A stretch of DNA of 64,000 bases from Limnephilus marmoratus (GCA_917880885.1 OU862923.1:28473770-28537769), one strand, 5' to 3'. Numbered from the stretch's first letter, positions 33,701-45,132 are shown. Translations and numbers: made by a program. The notes: generated by a model from the letters alone, not told the origin.

Positions 33701-33988
33701 TGTGATGACCGTGGCCGGTTATCGGCATTACTTTACTGGACTCCGGGTGTGGATCCAGATTCCTCTATATTGTGATCTCAGTTCAGGGTGATTGACAATA
33801 ATGAGTCGTAGGTAGACTTAGTGAGTTTATTCCGAGATATGGTACAGGTGTGCTTCCTACGAAGCGATAATTCAAAGAGGACGGTAGACAGCAATCACAC
33901 CCTTTTATACGTTCCTCATGCTGTCTCACTCATACACGCATGTCTCTTTCATACCGCAAGACATACGTTCACCACAATAAATACAACA
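33701..33988 (-). mobile_element. Possible solo LTR with TATA box and poly(A) signal
   Basis: On the minus strand the segment starts TGTTGTATTTATTG and ends GGTCATCACA, so it is bounded by TG and CA. TATAAAAGG (33902-33909) is followed 75 bp later by AATAAA (33826-33831), the compact promoter plus poly(A) layout of an LTR. No target duplication is visible and no internal gag/pol sequence adjoins it, so the call is tentative. Confidence 0.35.
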
Positions 33989-34436
33989 GATGCAAACAAA
34001 TCTTCATATATTACTTTGTTTTTCTTTTTTATGTTTTTTTTCTCTTTTTTATTAATATTCAAACCTGCTAAACTACTTATGTAGTTTGTCAGCAGATACA
34101 TAATGATAACTTTTCTTTTCAATAACATGGTACAATAGTAAACAGTATGTATGTATAATATTCATGATAAATTAACAATAAAAATGAGTTGGTCAAATTA
34201 CAGAGTAGTGTAAATATAAATATGTAAAAAGCAGTTTAAGCCTTATATAACAAACAAGTACGAATGTACTACAGTACAATAGTACAACTAAATCATAAAT
34301 ATCCACATGTATCTAATAATCTAATAGTTCTTATGTCAACAGTGAATAATTATTATATATTGAAGAAAAAGGTAATACTAACGAATCTAAAAGAAAATAT
34401 GATAAAGAACAATAGATAGAAAAATTAAAAGGTAAC
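33989..34436. other. No recognised feature
   Basis: T-rich then AT-rich sequence. No repeat match within the window. Confidence 0.4.
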
Positions 34437-34512
34437 GATCGCAACAGGGACTCGAACCCAGGATCTTTTGTCTTACCGGGACAAACGCCTTAACCAACCC
34501 GGCCATTGAGAC
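34437..34512 (-). repeat. tRNA-like module with 5-bp anticodon stem
   Basis: On the minus strand: TGGCCGGGTTGGTTAAGGC (A-box region), stem TTGTC / GACAA around loop CCGGTAA (anticodon position GGT), and GGGTTCGAGTCCC (B box and T arm). The acceptor halves pair at 6 of 7 positions. Position 33 is C, not T, so it is more likely a SINE-type tRNA relic than a working tRNA. Confidence 0.5.
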
Positions 34513-34639
34513 TTTTTTATTTTTAAGTAATTTTGGTCGATCTCATATTTCAAATTCAAAATTAATAATTTAATTTTTATTATTAATTTTTTAAACTTTA
34601 TGAGTAAAATCTCAAATTATAATATTTAATTAAATGAAG

Positions 34640-34830
34640 ACAATATTAGCGAAACTCAATCGAAATCTGGAGACAGAAAAATCAGAAAAGATATTGGCTC
34701 CGCTGGGACTCGAACCCAGAACCCTTTTCTTACATGGAAACAGCTCTACCGATTAAGCTACGGAACCCATATTAATTCGGTCACTTTTAACTGTATCATA
34801 CTTCGACTAAGAACTACCAACATTATCTTC
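34640..34830 (-). mobile_element. Element with embedded tRNA-Thr-like module, copy 1
   Basis: On the minus strand a leader (AATGTTGGTAGTTCTTAGTC and GTATGATACAG) is followed by GGTTCCGTAGCTTAATCGG, loop CATGTAA (anticodon position TGT) and GGGTTCGAGTCCCAG. After it come TCTGATTTTTCTGTCTCC and the GAAGACAATATTAGC tail. The tail recurs at 50255-50320 and the leader at 52270-52345. Confidence 0.6.
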
Positions 34831-34969
34831 ATTTACTTAACGCACATATTATTGGCTGCTATCTTTATATATGATTACAAGATTCAACTCGAACTAAATG
34901 CAATCTAGATAGTGTCTGGATAAATTTTTATCCATTTTATTTGTAATACGCGACATCTATTGACTAATT

Positions 34970-35120
34970 AAATCTGTTGAATTACATACATCTATTGAAT
35001 AATTATTTAATAGATGTATGTAATTATTAATTGTTAGTTACAATTACTTAGAATTACAATTATTAATTATTAATTAGTAATTGTAATTATTAATTATTTA
35101 ATTACATCTATTGAATAATT
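34970..35120. repeat. AT-rich nested palindromes
   Basis: TTACATACATCTATTGAATA and its inverse TTTAATAGATGTATGTAA form one hairpin. TAATTACAATTAC-type units continue mirrored to 35120. A low-complexity palindrome with no assigned family. Confidence 0.6.
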
Positions 35121-36866
35121 TAATCTTCGACTGATTTTTCCCTTGTATTTGGCTGCTACCTTTTTAAATAATTACAAAGTTCCACAGAATTGGTTTGCAA
35201 CCTAGATAGTGGACCAGGACACCTATTGACATTTTCTAAAGGTCTAAGTCAAAATGAATATTAAATTTTTATTGAAATAACACTTTTTTGTATTATTTAT
35301 CTAACAAAACTTAACATTATCTTCATTTTCTCAACGCATATTTTTATTGGCTGCTATTATTACTCCAGTTTCCAATGCTGAATTTCCTGAAAAACCTCTA
35401 ATCTTCAAAATCCAGATCTAGTATTCCCCTGTTCAAGATTTTTTCTCTGTATTCGAAGAAAATATTCTATGTCTGTACGTTCTCATTATTTTAAAAGATA
35501 TTGTAAAATGTGTATTCTAGATGTCTGCTGATTGCGTTCACACAAGGCAATTTTAATGATTTTTTGTAGGGTCATAACTCATAACTCCTATAAGAAGTAG
35601 CGTATCAAAAAAAGCAAATCGTAGCACACCAGTTGTTTATATCTACATTATATGGTTTTATTTTTTTTATTTGCACTAGTGTAAAAATCAAGTGAATAAA
35701 TAGGGGAATACGTTGGTTTGGACAAAACGCCTCTCGCGATTCCTTAGATATCATTGGTGCATTCATTATTTAGAATACACTCATACTTACGATCATTTCT
35801 CTGGGCGCGGTTTTTCTCCGCTGCACTTAATACATTTGTGCATTCCTCACCATAAAAAAACACAAAGAACTTTCAACCAATCTATAAATAAATCCTTTGC
35901 ATTATGTATTATTATCAATTGAATCGCAACGCGTGACATTCAGTCCATGTTCCACCGGGTTATGCAGTGAGCCTGTACTGCCCCCGACAGACAATCAATA
36001 ATGGGCTGACACCTTTCAACAACCGGATTCCAGTTCCAAGCGCGGGCAGCAGATAAGCGGCGACACTTGGGTGGCTCTGGAGTATAAGTTGGTCCAATTT
36101 TGTGAGCCTGTGTGACAGATTTCGATATGATCTTGTCGTGTGAGACAATGCAAATATGAATGGATATCTGAGTCGTTATTCGGATCGGAACGATCTTGAT
36201 GCCTGTGACTTTTGAGTATCTTAATTGATCTGAAATGCTTGAATAGTATTGTGCTTAACAAAGGTTACAATCGTTGTCGGTAATTGAGAGTTGTTCGATG
36301 GAAATTAATGACGAATATAATATATTATAAATAGGCTGATGGTATCAGTGTAAAGTTAGAAGTCAATATTCATGCTCTGTTCTTGACACTTGTTCTTACG
36401 TAGGCATGGGAAAAAATAATTCAATAATAAGATGATGTTCTGAGAAAAAAATCACACAAGAAAATGATACTTATATTGATAAAATACGTAGATAGATACT
36501 TAGAAGATGTAAGGTATGTATCTATACCTTCTTTCTTTGGATATCGTAAAGCAAGTTTTATGCTACACCAGGGATACAAAAGAAAGAAATCGATTTTGGC
36601 GCTCACGATAAATTATTATTCCTTATTTATAAAATATCAATTCAAGGATGTTTTATCGATTTGCCTTGATTACGCATCATGGCGATACAAAGAAAAACGC
36701 GGAGTAATAACAATGTATACGTGCAATATGTGAAGATCAATAAATTATTCTTTCAATTTCCTAATAAGATATACCTACGTCCCAAATCACATCTAAGTAA
36801 ATTAGTAATAATTTTTTCTCCTGGTTTCAATCCTGGGATTGGTTTGCAGCAATTTCATCTATTCTG
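35121..36866. other. Unassigned sequence with a GC-richer island
   Basis: 35930-36270 is less AT-rich than the surroundings and matches no repeat in the window. The minus strand has short frames only. It could hold regulatory or exonic sequence, but nothing in it decides this. 36464-36733 is open for 89 codons without recognisable motifs. Confidence 0.3.
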
Positions 36867-36969
36867 TATCTGTATTATAAACTGTCTCTGTATTATAAAC
36901 TGTCTCTGTATTATAAACTTGTCATGTAAAAGCCCATCAGGGCGTTGAAAATTAAAAAATAAAATAAAT
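36867..36969 (+). mobile_element. LINE 3' tail with hairpin and preceding 18-bp tandem repeat
   Basis: CTGTATTATAAACTGTCT is repeated about three times. It is followed by GTAAAAGCCCATCAGGGCG with the hairpin GCCC/GGGC and an A-rich tail. It meets the minus-strand LINE of 36970-37480 tail to tail. Confidence 0.6.
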
Positions 36970-37480
36970 ATTCGTCTCTTCCACTTTTCCCTGTCTTGTG
37001 CGGCTCTTTTGAAGTCTGCATATGATGAGCAGCGCACGTCCACCAGCAGGTCCTCCAGGTACTCTCGGCGTGGGCGTCCCCTAGCGTTTGTCCCCTCGGT
37101 CATACCCTCCATTATGGCATGCAAGAGGCCTTCTTGTCTTATTACATGGCCGATCCATCTTGCGCGCCTTTCGGACAAGGTCCTGAGCAGGTGCCTTCCT
37201 CCTTCGATTCTTTGGAGAACCTCCTCATTTGTAATTTGGTCTCTCCAGGAAATTCCTAATAGTCTTCTATAGGACCACATCTCAAAAGCCTCTAGTCTCC
37301 GTTTATCTCTTTCGGATAGGCACCATGTTTCGCAGCCATACATCAGATACTCCATACATAGGTCTTGATGAGGAGTATTCTCACTTTTAGGTCTATATTA
37401 TTCGATTCTATTATTTTCGACCTAAGAGCAAGGTCGACAGCCGTATACACCAGGCTAGGCTTGCATTCAATAAAAGGGCC
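36970..37480 (-). pseudogene. Non-LTR reverse transcriptase, C-terminal part, one-base frameshift
   Basis: Minus-strand frame from about 37355: MYGCETWCLSERDKRRLEAF, then YRRLLGISWRDQITNEEVL, RRARWIGHVIRQEGLLHAI, GRPRREYLEDLL and AAQDREKWKR. This is the YGCETW to GRP tail common to endonuclease-reverse transcriptase proteins. The upstream part (LVYTAVDLALRSKIIES, KVRILLIKTYVW) lies in another frame. One base appears to be missing around 37343-37347. The catalytic domain is not present. Confidence 0.7.
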
Positions 37481-37853
37481 TATATCTACAGATATTTATC
37501 CGAATTTATATTATTCGATATTTTTACCGGGATTGGCTCCACCGTGGCGACACCAAAAGTCAAATGTTTAGTCTTGTATGGAGAGCCACAATTTTGTGGC
37601 TGACACCAGCATCGATGCGTGTAACCAGTAACCAGGACACCATGGTTTCGCCACACTGGTGTCCCAGTAAAATAGAGCCCCTTTCGTGTGAAGTAGTTTG
37701 CTTCTGAACAGACAAACATATACAATTTTATTCATAAAAAAAATATATGCTGTAGGTATCAACTTGCCTGTACTTGTACATTAATATGCCTGCTGGTGGA
37801 ACAGAAATGACTCAATATTTGAAAAATAATTATTTTGCTAAAGTACTCGTACT
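37481..37853. other. No recognised feature
   Basis: Contains GGTTACACGCATCGATG-type sequence on the minus strand and short frames (about 79 codons) with no known motif. Probably old repeat. Confidence 0.3.
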
Positions 37854-38105
37854 ATGTTTTGCCAGAGAATGCCGAACACACGCGTCCAAAAAAGAATTAT
37901 GACTGGACACCCAGGTGGAAGGAGAAAAGTGGGTAGACCAAGACTGAGGTGGAAAGACGAGGTAAGAGGGGATGCAGCACAGCTTCTCCAGGTACCGAAC
38001 TGGAAGTCAGCCGCTGAGGACAGGAGGAGTTGGAGGCGAATGTCACATAGGGCCAAAGTTCGATAAGGGCTGTGGCGCCATCGAAGAAGAAGAAGAAGTA
38101 CTATG
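37854..38105 (+). pseudogene. Non-LTR reverse transcriptase, C-terminal tail (family 3) with GAA-repeat 3' end
   Basis: Frame FCQRMPNTRVQKRIMTGHPG, then GRRKVGRPRLRWKDEVRGD, NWKSAAEDRRSWRRMS and HRAKV, then stop. This is the GRP..RW..DV tail of RTE-like proteins. The 3' end is GGCGCCATC followed by (GAA)5. Upstream sequence is missing. Confidence 0.7.
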
Positions 38106-38220
38106 TTTTATCAAACATTTGACCACAATTAGAGGAACATCGCCATTTGAATTTGGTTAGCCTTTGAAGGAGTATCTCGCTCGCTTTAACACAATCGGAA
38201 TACCTTAAGAAACAGAATTT

Positions 38221-38490
38221 TCCATAATATACAATAAAACCATATCCGAAAAGGGGTTTATAAATAGGAGAGTTTGCACTTCAAAGTGTTTTTTAGAGAC
38301 CTAATACTTCATTTTTTTCTAGGCTTATTAAAAGACTTATTAAAAAATTACCGATATTTTTAAGGGCCAGATATGTTCTACATGCAGTTTTTAATTGAAG
38401 CATCTATAATACTTCTAAGCGATCAAATTTTCAAAACAAAAACATTTGATTTTGTATGATTTTGCATTATTTAGTATGGATTCATCTTAA
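38221..38490 (+). mobile_element. TTAA-flanked element, right third
   Basis: Starts at ATAATATACAATAAAACC and ends ATGGATTCATCTTAA. The core is missing, so the subtype is unknown. Confidence 0.65.
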
Positions 38491-38745
38491 TTAACTTTAG
38501 GCACATGTGTAGGCAATTGGGTTGCGTTTACAAAATAAATTCTTACGGTTCATTTTGAACTGGTACATAGAGAACATATAAAGATATTTTTGATTTGTTT
38601 GAAGACAATACTTTTACCTATTTTTGGCGCTGTAATTTACTTTAACCGCCCTTGTGTGCACCGGACACCATTTGCATTCTTCGGCACAAAAAGGTTTACA
38701 ATCGCTGAAGCACATTCTACAACGTATGTCAATAATTGATTCAGT

Positions 38746-40327
38746 TTAAGATGAAGCCATAGTAAATAATGCAAAATCATACAAAATCATATGTTTTTGT
38801 TTTGAAAATTTGATCGCTTAGAAGTATTATAGATGCTTCAAATAAATACTGCGTGTAGAACATACCTTGGCCCTTAAAAATATCGGTCATTTTTTTTATA
38901 AGTTTTTTAATAAGCCTGTAAAAAAATAAAGTTTAAAAAACACACTTTCAAGTCCAAACTCATTATAAACTATTTATAAACCCCTTTTCGGTTATGGTTT
39001 TATTGTATAATGTGGCAAATTCAGTTTATTTTATAATGATCGCAAAAAAAGTTGATATTTACACCCAATCTTCCCAAAATACAATAAAATATGCATTTTC
39101 GCGTTGTTATTTTACAATACGGCCGCTGGTCGACGAATTCGGTTTTTCAAAGTGAATCCTATGGCGTCCACAGAAGAACTACTGTCCACGCCACAGTCGC
39201 CAAACCTCAGTCACGCCCCGAACTGAGCGGGAGATGGACGCGTCACTCCACGTCGCTTGATTTCGTGAAAACAATTTTAAATTTCCGTTTTATTACAATA
39301 AACAATGCGTAAAACAGGAATTAATATTTTTTACAGGCCCTTACGAAATCAACCTGTAAAACAAAACTCTCAAATACCTTTTCCAACCTTTCCAAAAGCT
39401 TTTTCTCAAGTATTTTTAAACTCCTCCCATAAGTATTGTAATTTTCCTAGTATTACATTTTTCCATCTTGCATGGCGGAGTATTTAGTTTCGATGTCATT
39501 TCGTTTTTTACTTTGTTTTTGCTTTAGATGTTGTTTTTGATTTTGTCTAATATTTTGCTTTTGATTTTGTTTTTGATTTTGCTTTGATTCTGTTGTGCTT
39601 AACTTAGATGTTCTTTGTAATAAATAAAAAAAACTAACGTGTAAAAGCCCAGCCGGGCGGGAAATTCATAATAAATAAATATTTTACTATAGATTCTCAA
39701 CTAGGTAAGTACTTACTTCAGATATCTTTACTAACAGACTGAAGAGAGATAGCTTTTAAATGTATTATTTTATTAAAAATGTTTTTTTTTTTTTTTAAAC
39801 CAAAACTATTATTAAATATTTAACTGACAGCCCTGAAACAGTTAGCTTATTAGCAATACCTGCTTAATAATTTCAAACAAAGATAACTTTGAAGGAAACA
39901 ATAAACTCAATGCAAATTTACTCTATTTAGTGCTTATAAATACTGTTGACAACTTTTTGACAAGTCCCCTTTGTTTAGGTACATCTTTTTTTATTCTAAA
40001 TAATCCTACCTAAATTTTATGTTCTCTGTTATTATAACATTGATATTTTTTTTTGTATAGTAACAGTAGTTTAGTGAGTCTAGTTTTTGCACTGATAATA
40101 AGTAGTTTAGTAACACATAATAGTATCCTTCACCTAAATACTTGCTACTTTGTTAAATGTTCATTTCTACTTTGTTATTATTGATAATCTCCTGTGTATC
40201 ACTGTATACTTATAATATCATGTACTCACTTCAATGTAAAAGCCATGCTATGGCGTTTAAATAAATAAATAAATAAAGGGCGTGAATTCCGATTTCGATT
40301 ATTTCCTGAACTAGTGGATCGCCTTAA
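38746..40327 (-). mobile_element. TTAA-flanked element, core type A, split by LINE tails
   Basis: TTAAGATGAAGCCATAG (38746) through core type A to CTCCTCCCATAA (39432). It resumes at AAGGGCGTGAATTCCG (about 40275) and ends GGATCGCCTTAA (40327). Removing the intervening 840 bp restores the family consensus. Confidence 0.8.
39433..40277 (+). mobile_element. Two LINE 3' ends in tandem, inserted in a TTAA element
   Basis: Tail 1 at 39641-39682 (GTAAAAGCCCAGCCGGGCG, then AATAAATAAAT) and tail 2 at 40235-40277 (GTAAAAGCCATGCTATGGCG, then TAAATAAATAAATAAA) have the same orientation. The sequence before tail 1 is T-rich with TTTTGTTTTTGATTTTG units (3' UTR-like). No coding remains. Confidence 0.65.
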
Positions 40328-41565
40328 AAACGATTTCATGACTAGATTAGCATAAGCATTCAGTTTCACTCTTAAAAACACTTACTTTTTTGAACGCATA
40401 GGAGGTGTGACCTAACATAACATACGTAATGTAACGACGCGGCGACGCGAGCTGTTCCTCGGGCAACAAATCTTGCTAAGCAATAGGTACCTACATATCA
40501 TCAAATATAAATATTGCAAAACAAAGTTGGTACTAAGAAGTGTATTCATGATTGCTTGCTTCTTGCGGCCTTTACAGACAACTTACAATGCAGCTACTAT
40601 CGTATCGTATCGGGTGGTTTTGGATTGGGCAAACTGCTTAGGACCCGTCATATTTTGGGTCAAAACTGGAATAGGATCAAGAATTTGAAAGGAGATTGCT
40701 AAAATAGCAGAAAACGGCCGTAGGAGCTATTTTCCCTAAAACACTTTGGTTATAGGAGTGTAGCTATAACTGACCTAACTGATGGGTGCAAGGGCATACA
40801 TAGGTAAGAGAGGGGGTTAGATTTTCAACACATCTCCCCTCCCCCCCCTCTCGATTGGCCTCAGTATTGCGTTGAAAAAAGAGAAGACTCGTAGAAAAAA
40901 TTTCTAAAAAATAAAATTGCAACATATCTTTCATCAATACGATGTAAATAATACTTCGTGATAAGTAAAGATCCAAAAAAACTTTCATTTTTTAAAATTG
41001 TTTATTTCACGAAAAAAGGTAGGTACATTTTTTCAGAATGTCCCTGTGTTATGGCAGGTGAAGTTAACAGATTAAATGCTTGACAATAATAGTAATTCGA
41101 TAATATAATGGGATATTTCCACTAACGAGGGATTCTGATGAAAATGTAAGAAATATTTAAAGATAATTTTTCTGATTTTAATCATCCTACTAAAAATGTC
41201 TGTTTTTCAGGTTTTCATTCAATATTATTGATTAAAAACCATCTAAAACTGACAAAATCAAAACGGCCCGTGGTTGGCAAATCAGTTTGTGACGTCACAA
41301 GCGTTGGCCAACATAAATAAACACTATCAGTGAGCGTCCACGTACATGACGTCACACGATAGCCCCTCCCCAAAATATCGTTTTAGCTGTAATTCAAAAA
41401 TGGGAAACTTTGAGTCGCAATAGAAAATTTATTCTTCAACATAAAAATAAAATAAAATTTCTGTAATCATCCAAATTTTTTTCTTAATTTTATTAAGCAA
41501 TAAAAAAGTGGAAATACCCCATTCAGATTTAGTTAATAATATTTAAAATAGTATTTAACTTAGAT
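40328..41565. other. No recognised gene
   Basis: Unassigned. A C-rich stretch at 40838-40850 and GACGTCA-type palindromes near 41291 and 41348 (GTGACGTCACAAG, CATGACGTCACACG) stand out; the latter match a CRE core. Confidence 0.35.
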
Positions 41566-41784
41566 ATGATTTTAGATTTTTACGGCCAAAAGTACTTTTG
41601 TTATATATTTGTAACACGGTATCGCTTCCAAGTACAAAGCACACATTTCACCACTAACAACTACACATCTGCCCTGATGATGGGCACTGTAACGCTGTCC
41701 GAAACGTTGGCTAAAGGGGGAGGAAGCGCAACACGGCATAACACCCCAAAAATAAATAACAAAAAAGTATTTAACTTAATTTAA
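41566..41784 (+). repeat. Repeat end with TCCGAAACGTTGG motif
   Basis: CCTGATGATGGGCACTGTAA and CGCTGTCCGAAACGTTGG recall the motif common at the 3' ends of several insect retroelements. A similar phrase, inverted, is at 50186-50225 (GGTTTCGGAACAAACGTTCC). The class is not fixed by the sequence. Confidence 0.35.
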
Positions 41785-41804
41785 TAATATTTTAAAGGGG
41801 TGGG

Positions 41805-42428
41805 CAGTGATTCTTAACGGGGTGCCAGCGCCCCCTTGTGGGCGTTTTGGAGGTCTGGGGGGGGGGCGTTTTTAAATTTTTGGAATTTAGGGGGCGCTGC
41901 AAAAGTTCGAGTGGGCATTGTGTCAATATAGAAAATAAGCTCATTGACTGATACATTAATATGACATAAAAGGTAATAAATACATAATGTTCATAAAATA
42001 ATTATGCGTTTTATTTATACTTGCGTAAATGGATTTCCTACTACAATGTGTAAATTTAAAACTTCGTTTGGGGGGGGGGGGGGGGTGGATAATTTAGGAG
42101 GCGATATAGAGTAACCGAATAATATTTCAATTATTTTAATTATTGTACATCGAGATCAGGAGAAGTTTAAAATATTTTGGAGGGGGGTGGATAATTTAGG
42201 GGGCGATTCTTTCAATAGGTTAAGAAACACTGGGATAGAGTAACCGAATAATATTTCAATTATTGTAATTATTGTACATCGAGATCAGGAGAAGTTTAAA
42301 ATATTTTGGGGGGGGGGGGGGTGGATAATTTAGGGGGCAATTCTTTCAATAGGTTAAGAAATACTAGTATAGAGTAACCGAATGATATTTCAATTATTGT
42401 ACATCGAGATCAGGAGAAGTTTAAAATT
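41805..42428. mobile_element. hAT-like element with tandemly repeated right end
   Basis: The left end CAGTGATTCTTAACGGGG and the right end, read inward as CAGTGTTTCTTAACC, are hAT-type inverted ends. The right part, about 125 bp (ATAGAGTAACCGAATAATAT to GGTTAAGAAACACTG, with a long G-run), is repeated 2.8 times: 42096-42190, 42191-42322 and 42323-42428. G-runs of 7 to about 13 vary between units. No clean target duplication. Confidence 0.65.
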
Positions 42429-42679
42429 CAGGACAGTTTATAAGAAGTTTATATTTATATACAGTTTATATTTATATACAACTAACACAATATTATGTAC
42501 ACCTAAAATAACAGACAATCATCATCGTTACTTTGGATATGCATACTTTTAAGTGGTTGCGCATTTTAAATTATAATCAGTTTATAATAAAAATACCTAC
42601 AAATAACAACACAATGTTACGCTCAAAACAAAACAAACAGTATCATTGGATATGCAATGAATTTATTAGGCCGCTGCCG

Positions 42680-42765
42680 TTCATAATAGTTGGAGGTATG
42701 ACGGTCAGAGTCGTTGCCTCCCAAGCAATTGATCGGGGTTCGATTCTCGTCCGTGGCAATTATTA
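42680..42765 (+). repeat. tRNA-Gly-like module
   Basis: GACGGTCAGAGTCGTTGCC, then loop CTCCCAA (anticodon position CCC, T at position 33), then GGGGTTCGATTCTCGTCC. The anticodon stem TTGC/GCAA is short. A related module, anticodon position TCC, is the inverted arm at 51286-51345. SINE-head or tRNA relic. Confidence 0.45.
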
Positions 42766-43078
42766 CACCTACATTATTATACATACATTGAGTTTTGACG
42801 GGAATGCGCTAGATATATACAAACCGTGTACATGAATGTGCATGGACGGATGCAGTCACGTTTTGATAGGCGATAGTTTATGATATCCCTTCACTCTACC
42901 GGCATGGTCTTGCTTGACCCGGACTGTCCTAGCTATCAGATGCCTAGGAACTAGAAAGGTAGGTATACGAATGGAATGAAGTCTTGCTCAAATAAGAAGT
43001 GTTTCCAATCAGGCCCGGGCATATTCTGACAGTACCGAATGTTTCCACTTTGCAATAAAATCCGAATAAGTTGAATAT

Positions 43079-43272
43079 TTAAGGCGATCCAATACTTCAA
43101 GAAAAAATCGAAATGGGAATTCACGCCCTTTATGGGAGGAGTTTAAAAATACTTGAGAAAAAGCTTTTGGATAGGTTGGAAAAGGTATTTGAGATTTTTT
43201 TTTACAGGTCGATTTCGTAAGGGCCTGTAAAAAACATTAACTCCTTTTTTAAACATTATTTATTGTAATAAA
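43079..43272 (+). mobile_element. TTAA-flanked element, left quarter
   Basis: TTAAGGCGATCCAATACTTC to ATTGTAATAAATTAA; the core and right half are missing. Confidence 0.65.
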
Positions 43273-43461
43273 TTAAATCTACGGTCGGAAACTTTGGTTT
43301 TTCAAGTAGGTGTAGATACATTTTAATTCTTCTGAGGTTTATATTTTGATTTAAATATAAAGCGTGATATTTTCTCTCTCTAACACCATTTAGATCAGGG
43401 TTTCCCAACCTTTATTTCGCCGAGCCTCCCCGAACCAAAAAAAAATATTTTCATGCCCCCT

Positions 43462-43617
43462 TAGGGATCGTTTTCAATGTACTTTGTACTAAAAAAATAC
43501 ACATGATTTTAGGTATGGAGGGGGGGAGGGGTAGTTTAAAATCTCACCACATATCACCAGGGGGGGAGGGGGTTAAAAAGTTGCTAAAAAACATCACGTG
43601 ATTAATGGACGACCCCT
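43462..43617. mobile_element. Half of a Harbinger-like MITE
   Basis: TGTACTTTGTACTAAAAAAA, CTCACCACATATCACCAGGG and TCACGTGATTAATGGACGACCCC correspond to the right part of 8013-8272. The left inverted end is missing. Confidence 0.6.
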
Positions 43618-43659
43618 TAATTAAGTTTCAACAAAATTAAGAAACACATTTTTTTTATA

Positions 43660-44392
43660 TTAAGGCGATCCACTAGTTCAGGAAAAAATCGAAATCGGAA
43701 TTCACGCCCTTTATGGGAGGAGTTTAAAAATACTTGAGAAAAAGCTTTTGGAAAGGTTGGAAAAGGTATTTGAGAGTTTTGTTTTACAGGTTAATTTCGT
43801 AAAGGCCTGTAAAAAATATTAATTCCTGTTTTACGCATTGTTTTTTGTAATAAAACGGAAATTTAAAATTGATTTTACGAAATCAAGCGACGCGGAGTGA
43901 CGCGTTCATCTCCCGCTCAGTTCGGGGCGTGACTGTCGACTGTGGCGTGGACAGTAGTTCTTCGGTGGACGCCATAGGGTTCACTTTGAAAAACCGAATT
44001 CGTCGACTAGCGGCCGTATTGTAAAATAACAACGCGAAAATGCATATTTTATTTTATTTTGGGAAGATTGGTTGTAAATATCAACTTGTTTTGCGATCAT
44101 TATAAAATAAACTGAATTTGCCACATTATACAATAAATCCATAACCGAAAAGGGGTTTATAAATATGAGAGTTTGGACTTGAAAGTGTGTTTTTTAGACC
44201 TTATACTTTATTTTTTTATAGGCTTATTAAAAGACTTAAAAAAATGACCGATATTTTTAAGGGCCAAGGTATGTTCTATACGCAGTATTTAATTGAAGCA
44301 TCTATAATAGGTACTTCTAAGCGATCCAATTTTCAAAACAAAAACATATGATTTTGTATGATTTTGCATTATTTACTATGGCTTCATCTTAA
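43660..44392 (+). mobile_element. TTAA-flanked element, core type A, complete (733 bp)
   Basis: TTAAGGCGATCCACTAG to GGCTTCATCTTAA with TTAA at each end and no large gap. It is the reference copy for the family, core GGACAGTAGTTCTTCGGTGG, nested inside the hAT element. Confidence 0.85.
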
Positions 44393-45132
44393 CTAAATTA
44401 TTTATTTCAATTTCAAATAGGTATCTACTACACAGACACAATATGTTTATTTATTATCGATCTTTAATAGAAGAGTAGGTACACTTTTAATCATTATTTA
44501 CATTCACATTTACATTTCTTAGTTTTCTTTTAATTTTACATTGGTAGTATTTTTTATATGCACCAGATTTAAATGTCCGGGTTAAATTTTCCCCAAAAAA
44601 AAAAAAAAAAAAAAAAAGAAAAAAAGAAGGAAAAACTAAACCCTTTCACACACTTCCCCAAATGATCATCTAGTCAACCCACGCTATGCAATTGCACTAT
44701 ATAAGTATTATAAATACAAAACAATACAAGAACAACATGTCAACCTACTAGAGACCAAATGGGAATATAATTCACCGACTCCAGATATTTTCATATCAGA
44801 GGGTTCGGCTCTGTGGCATTTCTAATTGAACCTATAAATCCTACCGATCCCTCAATATAAATATTTAAAAAATTATTATTAGTATTATTATTCTATTATT
44901 ATTTTTTTATTTATTTGAATTATATTTTTATAATTAGGTAATGCCTAACAACTTTCAAAGTAATTTTAAAACAAATAAATAAAAACTTTTAAAGTACCTA
45001 CTGATGAGATACTTGAGCTTGCATGCTCTGTACCAGTTGGTCGATTCTGGGTTCAGTCTTTGCTAGAGCTATGGTTAAAACCTATTACGCCCCCCTGACA
45101 TATCTCAACGCCCCCCTGGTTGGGAAATCCTG

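Larger units (their letters stand above)
43396..45132. mobile_element. hAT-like element, perfect 8-bp duplication, two nested insertions
   Basis: The left end CAGGGTTTCCCAACC and the right end GGTTGGGAAATCCTG form inverted ends, with CCCCC-rich subterminal blocks. ATTTAGAT flanks both sides exactly (43388-43395, 45133-45140). Inside are a half Harbinger-like MITE (43462-43617), a full TTAA element (43660-44392), and an A-run at 44597-44619. No transposase recognised in the remaining 44400-45060. Confidence 0.85.

Noticed and set aside
41291..41355. CRE-type enhancer (two GACGTCA sites)
   Set aside because: Two matches to a short palindrome about 55 bp apart can occur by chance, and no promoter is nearby. 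Only noted in the region entry.
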